From Thermoplasmata archaeon (GTDB taxonomy: Archaea > Thermoplasmatota > Thermoplasmata > JAGHBH01): 8,975 nucleotides of DNA. Location: the NCBI GenBank assembly GCA_030673205.1, contig DAOVJP010000037.1, positions 1-8,975 of the forward strand. The letters run 5' to 3'. Under the pieces are notes generated by a model. It saw only the letters and a program-made list of their open reading frames with translations, made no database searches and was not told the origin of the DNA. Of the stretch, positions 1 to 7,900 are shown piece after piece; within the stretch, counting starts at the first letter, position 1, and every line of letters begins with the position of its first letter. The translations under genes were made by a program, and so were the position numbers.

Positions 1-1080
1 GTCAACGGTCAGACCATTTATGCCCACAGCCAAGGTGTCCAACACTGTTGCGGTACAAGCCGTGGAGCCGCCGTCCGCAGACACGCCCAACGGGTCGCTG
101 ATCGGCGGGTTTATGACCAGAGAGGCAAGGGCCGCATAGATGAACTGTGTAGAGTTGGATATCGCTCCCACAGTGGCGCTGACCTCGTCGGTCACGCCAG
201 GTACGGTGCCGGTGTAGTAGGTGAAGTTGTACACGCCCAATCCCTGCTCGTTAGCCACTCCAGGAGTGGCGGGAAAGGTTGTGCTGTCGCCGCAGTTGTG
301 CTGTACCCATGCCAGGTTTATCGTTAGTCCGGTCAGGCCGGTGTTGAAACTATCGTTGGCATATATCACACACTCCACCGAGGACACACCGTCCGCAGAC
401 ACTGCGGTGGATGGCCAGGGGACTATGTCGATGGTCGCCAACGGGTTGTCTCCCAGCACATAGGAACCGATGTTCTCCGGCGCTGCTCCGCCTGCCACGA
501 TGGGGCCAACATTGTAGAAGTAGCCCAGTGTGCCACCATATATGGTGATGTCCCCACCAACGTTGCTGTAGACGTTGAAGAAGTATCGGCCACTGGCATC
601 GGTGACGCCACTGTATGATACTCCCCCGAAGTCCACGACCACGCTCACTCCCACTGCTGGGGTGACGCCATCCGATTGGTTGACATACCCATATACAGGG
701 TAGGATGCACCAGGGGAGGTGCCGAGGGTGGCGGCTGAGTAGGGGCCATAGTACGTGGGGCCGCCATCATACACATAGAACTCGTATGTGGTCCCAGGAC
801 CCAGACCGGTAGTTGCTTTGGCAGAGTGGACCGTGCCCACTCCTCCGCCGACTGTGCCTATCGAGCCTGCACCGCCGCCGGTGGTGAAACCCACGGTTCC
901 GTATTCGATTGAACTTAATTCACTGATGCTGGTTGACCAGGTGACAGTGAAGGAGTTCGACGTCTCGTCGCTCACGACCACATCGAACGGTCCGACTGCG
1001 CTCACATTTGGCACTAGCATGGTAAATCCTGTTAGAACCATGGCCAATGCCACAAAGATGGCTATTGCTTGTTTCTTCAT
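1..1080 (-). CDS. Secreted multi-domain surface protein, 3' end beyond the left edge (partial)
   Basis: An uninterrupted reading frame of 360 codons runs from an ATG at 1080 off the left edge. Residues 1-28 are a textbook signal peptide: MKKQ, a hydrophobic core, then VSA before the predicted cut after A28. Residues about 30-118 form a fibronectin-III or purple-acid-phosphatase-N-like beta domain (FTVTWST, SIEYGTVG, GLGPGTTYEFYV). Residues about 126-190 look like a carboxypeptidase-regulatory-like domain (VYGYVNQSDG, then VTDASGRYFFNV). Residues about 221-318 resemble an invasin/Big_1-type Ig domain (STAVSADGVSSVECVIY), and a second copy starts near 323 (LGVSADGGSTACTATV) and is cut by the edge. 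No catalytic motif is visible. I infer an extracellular structural or adhesive protein. Whether it is anchored at its C terminus cannot be seen. ATG 1080 is preferred over the in-frame ATG at 1089 because the Shine-Dalgarno abuts 1089 but lies about 10 bases from 1080. Domain names are by eye. Confidence 0.9.
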   Translation of the reverse strand, partial: MKKQAIAIFVALAMVLTGFTMLVPNVSAVGPFDVVVSDETSNSFTVTWSTSISELSSIEYGTVGFTTGGGAGSIGTVGGGVGTVHSAKATTGLGPGTTYEFYVYDGGPTYYGPYSAATLGTSPGASYPVYGYVNQSDGVTPAVGVSVVVDFGGVSYSGVTDASGRYFFNVYSNVGGDITIYGGTLGYFYNVGPIVAGGAAPENIGSYVLGDNPLATIDIVPWPSTAVSADGVSSVECVIYANDSFNTGLTGLTINLAWVQHNCGDSTTFPATPGVANEQGLGVYNFTYYTGTVPGVTDEVSATVGAISNSTQFIYAALASLVINPPISDPLGVSADGGSTACTATVLDTLAVGINGLTVD

Positions 1081-1090
1081 ATCCTTCATA

Positions 1091-1097
1091 CCTCCTC
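1091..1097 (-). promoter_or_regulatory. Shine-Dalgarno of the secreted-protein gene; decides its start
   Basis: The minus strand reads GAGGAGG followed by T and then ATGAAGGATATGAAG. The motif touches the first ATG (1089), leaving no normal spacing, while the second ATG (1080) is about 10 bases away. This favours translation from 1080, which also gives the more usual MKK- signal peptide start. Confidence 0.75.
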
Positions 1098-1164
1098 TAG
1101 GGTATAGTGGAGCCGCTACTCTAACTATAAGTCAAATGCGACAGAGCTTGCTATATTGCCTATA

Positions 1165-1172
1165 CTATATAA
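1165..1172 (-). promoter_or_regulatory. Candidate archaeal TATA box for the secreted-protein gene
   Basis: The minus strand carries TTATATAG here, close to the archaeal TATA consensus. Transcription would start roughly 25 bases on, near 1143, giving a leader of about 60 bases that contains the Shine-Dalgarno at 1091-1097. A weaker alternative (TTATAGTT near 1121-1128) would start transcription almost on top of the ribosome site. Sequence match only; no transcript data. Confidence 0.5.
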
Positions 1173-1234
1173 TGCTTATGGGGCGAAAGTTGAAATTCTG
1201 CTGGTTTAGACAAGATGAACTCTTGCATCGGGGG

Positions 1235-1248
1235 GAAATGTTTTTATT
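1235..1248 (+). promoter_or_regulatory. Candidate BRE/TATA promoter of the AbrB-like regulator
   Basis: A purine-rich stretch (GAAATG) is followed by TTTTTATT at 1241-1248, a plausible archaeal BRE plus TATA pair. With the usual spacing of about 25 bases, transcription would begin near 1268-1274. That lies downstream of the upstream in-frame TTG (1255) and just ahead of the ATG at 1291, so the promoter also supports 1291 as the start. Confidence 0.5.
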
Positions 1249-1256
1249 GTAGTATT

Positions 1257-1279
1257 GTCCTATTGCAGTACTATAGGAC
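1257..1279. repeat. Perfect 7-bp inverted repeat at the regulator's predicted transcription start
   Basis: GTCCTAT (1257-1263) and ATAGGAC (1273-1279) are exact inverted copies separated by nine bases. The element covers the predicted transcription start and ends one base before the GGTG ribosome site. Such a position suits an operator for autoregulation by the dimeric AbrB-like protein or a small leader hairpin. Function is inferred from position and symmetry only. Confidence 0.5.
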
Positions 1280-1283
1280 GGTG
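1280..1283 (+). promoter_or_regulatory. Short Shine-Dalgarno (GGTG) for the AbrB-like gene
   Basis: GGTG matches part of the archaeal GGAGGTGAT ribosome-binding consensus and lies seven bases before the ATG at 1291. It selects 1291 over the TTG at 1255, which has no such motif ahead of it. Confidence 0.45.
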
Positions 1284-1290
1284 TTTGACT

Positions 1291-1566
1291 ATGACTGGAG
1301 TAGATGTTACAAAAGTGACTCGGAAGTTTCAGATCACTGTGCCCAAGTATGTACGAGAGGATCTGAATATTGAGAAGGGCGATTTTCTAGCGGTTACCTC
1401 TAATGGCAATGAGATCATTCTTAAGAAGATCATGATGCCCCATTGGGATAAGACCATTGAAAAAGGGGAGAAAAGCAGAAGAAGGAAAAAGATTGCAAAG
1501 AAAAAGATACCTCACACCGTAGAAGAAGGCGAAGAGAAACGTAATGCGAGTATTCCTCAGCACTAA
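1291..1566 (+). CDS. AbrB-like (SpoVT/AbrB-fold) transcription regulator with a basic tail
   Basis: Encodes 91 residues. Residues 6-47 (VTKVTRKFQITVP, then REDLNIEKGDFL and NEIILKKI) match the swapped-hairpin AbrB/MazE/SpoVT DNA-binding fold, in which two chains form one DNA-binding beta barrel. In archaea such proteins serve as transcription regulators or as antitoxins. Residues about 53-84 are strongly charged, with a lysine/arginine cluster (KSRRRKKIAKKK) that could add non-specific DNA contact. No PIN-domain or other toxin gene follows within 300 bases, so a VapBC-type pair is not supported here and a stand-alone regulator is more likely. The gene is divergent from the secreted-protein gene across about 210 bases. 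GC is about 41% by hand count against high-50s for sampled neighbouring coding sequence, hinting at different origin or weaker codon selection. Extension to a TTG at 1255 is possible but poorly supported. The target is unknown. Confidence 0.85.
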   Translation: MTGVDVTKVTRKFQITVPKYVREDLNIEKGDFLAVTSNGNEIILKKIMMPHWDKTIEKGEKSRRRKKIAKKKIPHTVEEGEEKRNASIPQH

Positions 1567-1894
1567 CGTATACACCTCCGTATATCATACCTATATGCCC
1601 TCTTTGCTATTGATCTTGGTAGTAGCATATTGCATCTGATAATGAGCGAGAGATCCCTGATCAATGACCGATTTCTACCCATCCCACACTATTAAACTAC
1701 CCACACCGGTGCACTGCTCGTCGTGTCCGGTAGCGAGGAGTAGCCTAACAGTCATCAGACATGCTTGCACCCTTGATCGACTAGGCACTACATAAAAAAT
1801 GTGTTTGGGAAGGGGGTTGATATTCAGCTTCTGTTCACCCGTCTACGATATCTTGGAACGCACGTTCCAAGGTAGGAGGAACCAAAAAGGGTTC
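1567..1894. other. Convergent intergenic spacer without a supportable gene
   Basis: This 328-base stretch lies between the ends of the regulator (plus strand) and the giant gene (minus strand). It is AT-richer than the flanking surface genes. I see no tRNA shape and no convincing ORF; the longest on the plus strand in the spacer is a 43-codon frame at 1664-1795. It holds the paired hairpins and direct repeats next to the giant gene's stop, and an A6 tract at 1794-1799. A weak 5-bp hairpin (TATAC/GTATA, 1569-1584) follows the regulator's stop but has no T tract. Confidence 0.7.
1794..1799 (-). terminator. Candidate oligo-T terminator of the giant gene
   Basis: On the minus strand this is a run of six T, about 95 bases beyond the TAG stop. 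Archaeal RNA polymerase commonly terminates at short T-rich tracts without needing a hairpin. It is the longest T run on that strand in the spacer. Distance and lack of a second T run make this only a candidate. Confidence 0.35.
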
Positions 1895-1907
1895 CTACGA
1901 TATCTTG
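1843..1907. repeat. 13-bp direct repeats flanking two hairpins at the giant gene's stop codon
   Basis: CTACGATATCTTG occurs at 1843-1855 and again at 1895-1907. The second copy covers the last three codons and the TAG stop of the giant gene on the minus strand. Between them lie two inverted repeats: CTTGGAACG/CGTTCCAAG (1852-1871, two-base centre) and AGGAACC/GGTTCCT (1877-1896, centre AAAAAG). The GGAAC/GTTCC cores are shared, so the arms could also pair across hairpins. Neither hairpin is followed by a T run on the minus strand. Possible roles are transcript-end protection or processing, or a remnant of a small insertion; undecided. Confidence 0.65.
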
Positions 1908-4900
1908 AGCTGACTGTTGCAGGTGGGACATTCTATTGTCACCGGCCTCTCCGGAGAGGATATCATCAGTTTGGAGCCACATGTGGGACAGTCGATGGTC
2001 TCTTCCATAGGCGTCTCGGGCGCCTCCTGTGCTGCCGACTTTACGGCGGCGGGCGGCGGTGCAGGGCCACCTTTCTTCCCTGCCATGGCCGCCACGGCTA
2101 GTATGCCTATGATTATTATTATCAACAGTACCAGCCACACGAATCCTGTCACTCCATAATATTCGTTCGCCAGGAAGTTCGATATGTCCCCTCCTCCCGC
2201 GTCGCTATCGGGCTCTTCCACATCGAAGGTGCGACGGGAGGTCTGCTCCGAGTTGCCATCCGCGTCCTCCGCGTAGAAGAAGTAGGTGTATGATTCCGCG
2301 TCGAGGGTGGTGGAGAAGCTGTAGGTGGAGGCCTTGGTATGATCTGTTCCTCCAGTGATCAATATCATGTCGTGGGGGACGTCGTTGATGAGCACCTGCA
2401 TGCGTGCCGGGGGATCGTCGTCGGGATCCTTGTACGTGATACTGAACGTGAACAGCGTCGTAGAATCACCGGATATCGGTGTCATGGAGGACTCTGTCAG
2501 GGTTGGCGCCGCGTTCTTGGAGAACACAGTGAAGGTCTCGGATGGACTCACATATTCTATCCCGGGGTCATTGCTCTTTTCCTCCGGGTTATCCATGCAC
2601 TCGAAGTAATATGTGTGCTCTCCGGGAATGGCCTGGAACCCGACGCGCTGGTAGGGGACGCCAACAACATAGTCTGGGTTGGACGAGGTCGCCTGCGAGG
2701 TCATGATCAGCTCCTGTCTCCTACCATCCGGCCCTTCGATTATCACTTTGACCGAATTATCCTTTGGTTTGTCGCCATCCGGGTCCGAGTATGTTGCGCG
2801 GAAGGTCACCTTCGTGGTGCCGACCATGTCCACAGGTTGTGCCTGTATGATATCGGAGGCAATGGATGGCCCATCGTTGGGTCTTGTAGGCACGGCACTG
2901 ACCGCCCTCTCGCGGGAGGTGTCGGGGTTCCCTGCGCCGTCATAGGCCTTCACTATATACCAGTATGTCACCCCATTGGCCAGATTGTCGCTTAGGAAGC
3001 TCAATGCGGATGTTTCACCCACTTCATAGTCGGGCACAGCCTGCACGCTCTGGCTGTCGTCCATGAATATCTTGTAGGTTATCTTTCCCTCGTCTCCCGG
3101 AGCGGTACTGCTATCCACGGCCACGTTCCAGGTCAGCAGGAGTTCTCCTCCTTCTTCCCTGTCCGTGATGGTCCTCAGGCCCGCGAAGGACGGCGGCTCA
3201 TCATCAGTTACCGTGGCCGAGACCATGTTCATGTTCTGGTTCGTGTTATCGTTGTCGTCCGTGACCCACACATAATAGTAGTAGGTCTGGCCGTTGTGCA
3301 GTTCCTCGTCGAGGTAGTAGGTGCCGGTCAGATCCTCCGCTATAGGCGTCTCGTTCGCAATGGCGCCTCCATAGAAATCGGGGTCGTCGCTCCTGAATAT
3401 CTTGTATGTGACACCATAATCGTCGGTGGCGGTGTTCCAAGTCAGCTTTAACGTTCCTCCGACCTTCTGGTCCTGTGCGGCCTTGGGTCCTGAGAACACA
3501 GGTGGAAGGATGTCCTCAGGGGTGGCGTTCTTCATCACGGTGTTGACATCCATATTCCCTGAGTGGTCCACCGCTTTCACGAGGAAATAATATTTCTTAT
3601 CGTTCTCGAGCGGTTTGTTGTCCAGCCCTATCTCCACGGTATAAGTGGTCTGGGTGGTGGTCGATAGAAGGGAAGAGGAGTCGCCGGTGTCCTGGACCGT
3701 TATGTCGTCCATCTTCGAGATGTAGACATGATAGTATATGCTCTGGCTGTAATTGGTGGAGTCGTCCGCAGCCGCGGCCCAAGAGAGGGTAACGGCTCCG
3801 CCGCTCCCTTCGTTGGTAGCACTGACCAAACCGTCGAACGTGGGCTTTATGGTGTCAGAGGGCACCATCGATATGAAGAATGTGTTGTTATCTGTGTTCT
3901 GAGGAACGGCCGAGTCCCTGGCCCTCACGCCGAAGTGATAGTTCTTGCCATTCTCCAGGCCAGCTATGTCTATCTCGGTGCCTGGGGTAGACATCTTGAA
4001 GTCCGACAGGAACGGATCGCCTTCAGATGAGTAGTATACGAGATACTCGACGGGATCGGTGTTGTCCGTGGAGTCGTTCCATTTCAAACGCACCTCACCG
4101 TATGTTCCCAGATCCTCCGCTAGCCACAGGCCGTCGAACTCCGGGGGAGCGACATCGGTGGGCTCGGCATCGACCGGGGTCACTGGGTCCGCCTCGTTGC
4201 CCTCATCGTCCACTGGAAGCAGGATGAACCAGTACACTATATCATTGGCCAATCCCTCTACCTCGAATTCCAGCAAGCCGTCCACCGGGGTTCCGCTGAC
4301 CAACTGCTCCTTGAGTGTGAGAAGCCCGGGAACGAACAATGGATTGGTATCCCAGTATATGTTGTATTTGACTGGATCAGATACGTCATCTGCCTCGATC
4401 CATGTGAGTTTGACTGTCTTTCCGGTGCCGGTATCCGTGGCAGTGAAATCCTCACTCCATCTGGGGGCGAGGGTGTCCACCACAGTACCCGCCACGAATG
4501 GGGTCTCCATATCATTCCATGCGTTGTCCCTGGCACTTACCTTATACTCGTAGGTCTCGTCTATCTCCAGGATCCCGACCTGCTTTGTAGCCCCGCTTCC
4601 ATCGTCCTCATAGGGCAGTTCGTCACCGGTGATGGTATCTATCATAGTCCAAGTGCCTGTTCCAGCCACCCTGCGGTATATGTCATAGAATATCTCCGCG
4701 TCCGGGGCTGTGTCTCCATCCACGGCCTCCGTCCAGTCTAGGCGCAATACGCCCTCTGTACCTGCGGGACACACCACGGGGTCGATCCCTGCGAACACCG
4801 GGTCCTCCTGGTCCGTGGGAACGATCGTCTCTGTGGATAGCTGGGCGTAGTTGCTGCTGTTGTCACGGCAGTGGATGTAATAGGAATAGGCGACGCCGTT

Positions 4901-7900
4901 GTACAGGCCAGTGTCGGTCCACTCGTATGTGAAGTTCGCTGCGTTGAAGAAGATGGTGGTTTTGAGCGATCCATCCCTATATATCTTGAAATGCCACCCA
5001 CTGCTGGTGCCCGGGTCTGTGTTGTTGTCGAAGGCCTGGGACCATCTGAGGGTAACGGCCCCTCCGGTCTCGGCGTCCTCCACCGTCCACTCGTCCAGGA
5101 ACACGAAATATGGGACCTGGGTATCAGTGGGGATGGCGTTCTCCGTGTTGTTGTTATAGTTGGTGTTGTCGAACTTGTCCTTGGCCCATACTTTGAAGTA
5201 ATAGGTCTTGTCGTTCGTCAGTCCCTCGAACAGGTAGAAATCGTTCTCCGTCTCTATCGGAACCTCATTCCATTCTCCCATGTTCTCGGATCTGTAAACG
5301 AGATATTTTATGCCCTGGGTGGGGGGTTCGGGGGCGGCTGTCCACTCCAGTAATACGCTTCCCCCTATCCCATCCATATTGGTGTCTAGGTAGTTCTCGG
5401 CGCTCTCCAACCCAGCGAACACGGGCGCCACCTGATCTGTCGGGGTGCCCATCACGAATACCAGGTTGGTATCATTGTTGCCGAAGAAGTCCACGGCGCT
5501 GACGATGAACTCGTACGCTACGTTGGCATCCAGGCCGAATATCTCGTGGTTCAAGCTCACATTGATCCCGGTCGACGAATATTGCATGGAGTCCATTATC
5601 TCCCAGGTGCGGTCCTCGCTCATCTCCCTGTAATAGATATTGTATGTTATGAACCGTCCTGTCGACTCCTTGTTGGCATCCTCCGCCGTCTTCCATTTCA
5701 ATATGAGGCTCTCGCCGTTCTCCGTGTCCTCCACGATCGTGAGGCCGGCGAACCATGGTGCGGTCTCGTCGGTGGCCGTAGCAGACCGCGGCGGGGCTGT
5801 GCCCTCGGCTGTGTTGGGTGTTGCGGCCGAATCCTTGACCCACACTACCACATACATCTTGCGCTCGTTATCCATTCCTTCCAAGGTCACGGTCATCAGA
5901 TCCCCCGGCGCATATCCGTCGCCCGAGAATGTCTCATAGTAGTCATCATATGTTCCATAGTAGAATATGGGCGTTCCGGAGACTGTGGTGTCATAGGTTC
6001 CGAACACATGGTAGGTGAGAGGAGTACTGGCATCCTTGGCTGCAAGCCATGATGCCTCCAGCTCTCCTCCTATCCCATTATCCACGAGGCCCTGTATGCC
6101 CGCCCAGGCGTTGTCGTTCTCGTCCGTGGGCTCGGCCAGATCTGTTTTGTAGAAGCTGATGGGCACCGGTGTGCCCTCGTTCCCTTCCTCATCCTGGCCG
6201 CGGACCCATAGATAGTATCGGACGCCCTCCGCAAGGCTGTGGACCGCCACTGTGGCCTCAACGTTCTCTATCGAGCTGTCCCTCTGTCCGTCTACGAAGC
6301 TCATGCTCACCCAATTGTTATCAGGTGTGCTCACGGTGCCGAAGCAGTAGTGGGCCGCGTCGATTATCCTGTCACCGGTGGTTGTGTCGTCTATGGTGGC
6401 GGTGAGCGATACGAAATTAGCGGACCCCGTTGGGTCAGGGGTCACATCCAAGTTCGTGGTTATGGGACCCTGGGTGTCAGGCTCGCGTTCTGTTGTGAAT
6501 GTGAAGGAGAAAGCTCCTCCCTCGATCTTGTTGCAATCCCCGTCCAAGTATGTGCCGTTCTCGTCCTTTGCGCCAGCACCTGGCGGATTGCTGGTGACGG
6601 TGACGGTGTAGGATGTCTCGTAGGCCATGTCGTTCGTGGGGTTGAACACGAGTATAGTGCCGCCAGCGTACCATGTGAACGTCCCGGAGACAGGGGTCAC
6701 TCCTTCCCTGATCATGGTGAAGGCCCCCTCTGTGTCGGGGGTGTTCATGAACTTGCTGAATGTTATGTTCATGGATGTGGTGACATCTATGTTGATCTGG
6801 GCGTCCGCAGGTGTGCTCTGCACAACGTACGGGGGCCGCTCCTTGACAAGCACGTATGGAGAGAGTGCCAGCCGATTGTTGCCGGTCTCGTTCTCCACGG
6901 GGTCCAGAACCTCTATGTCCACCCATATCTCATGGGTGTTCCTGAGACCAAAGGCGTTCCAGGCGTCGGATAACACATTCACGCTCTCGCCCAGTGCCAG
7001 GTTGTAGACCTTTTTGGTGACGCCTATCTGGGTCCCGGTATCCGGATGGCCGACCCAGAATGTTATGTTGGCCTCCACCACCGTCCTCCGATCTATGTTG
7101 GTCACGGTGGCGGTGAATACTATATCGTCATCGTCCTCGAACACCTCAGCGGGTCCGTCGACGTTGGTCACCTCCAGATCCGGTTCCGAGGAAAGCACTT
7201 CCATGGGGGCATGTGCCTTGTTGTTCGTCATAACAGGCTCCACCGCCGGATCTATGGAGACCACCCGGACATATATCTGGTGGGTGCCCACCTTGCCATT
7301 GGCATTGTAGTTCTCCGTTGCATCGAATATCCTGCTCTCTCCGGATACCAGGTCCGAGAACTGCACCGCAGCCCCTATCTGTACTCCCGTTGTATCAGGG
7401 TTGCCGTCCCAGAAGCTGACCTCACCCAAGACAACGGTCTCTAGTCCGATGTTCGTCACATCGGCGGATATCAGTATATTGTCATCATCCTCGTAGACCT
7501 CGACAGGTGCTATGACCTCGGTGACCTCCAGGTCCGGTTCGACAGCGAGCACCGTCACGAACATGTCCGCCATGTTGTTACTCACTTCGGTCTCCTCTCC
7601 GGCGGGGTCCACGACCTCCGCTATGGCCCGTATATTATAGTCGCCCTCCAACCCAGTGGCATCCCACGCGTCGGATGTCACTTCCTTGCTCACTCCTCCG
7701 GCGAGCAGATTGAAGATCTGTTTGGTGGCGCCTATCTGAATTCCTCCGAAATCAGGGTGACCGTTCCAGAATGTGATATTGACCACGGCGGCATCCTTCC
7801 GCCCTATGTTGATGACGGTGGCGTTGAACCTTATGTTATCATCATCCTCTTGCACGGGGCTCGGCCCGGTTATCGGCGTGACCTTTACGTCGGGTTCGGA

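Noticed and set aside
1255..1290. TTG at 1255 as start of the AbrB-like protein
   Set aside because: The extra 12 residues are not AbrB-like, no Shine-Dalgarno precedes the TTG, and the candidate TATA box at 1241-1248 would start transcription downstream of it.
1387..1575. A 62-codon hydrophobic minus-strand frame overlapping the regulator, with GGAGGTG near its start
   Set aside because: It is antisense to the AbrB-like gene; its phenylalanine/leucine richness is what lysine-rich codons give when read backwards. The GGAGG overlaps the first possible start codon. No independent support.
1664..1795. A 43-codon plus-strand frame in the spacer containing CSSC
   Set aside because: No ribosome binding site, no promoter-like sequence, no recognisable similarity, and it ends in the A6 tract. 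Chance length for this spacer.
1852..1896. Bacterial-type intrinsic terminator at the end of the giant gene
   Set aside because: The hairpins are real, but neither is followed by a T run on the minus strand (the T5 run is in the loop of one). The T6 tract at 1794-1799 is a better termination candidate.
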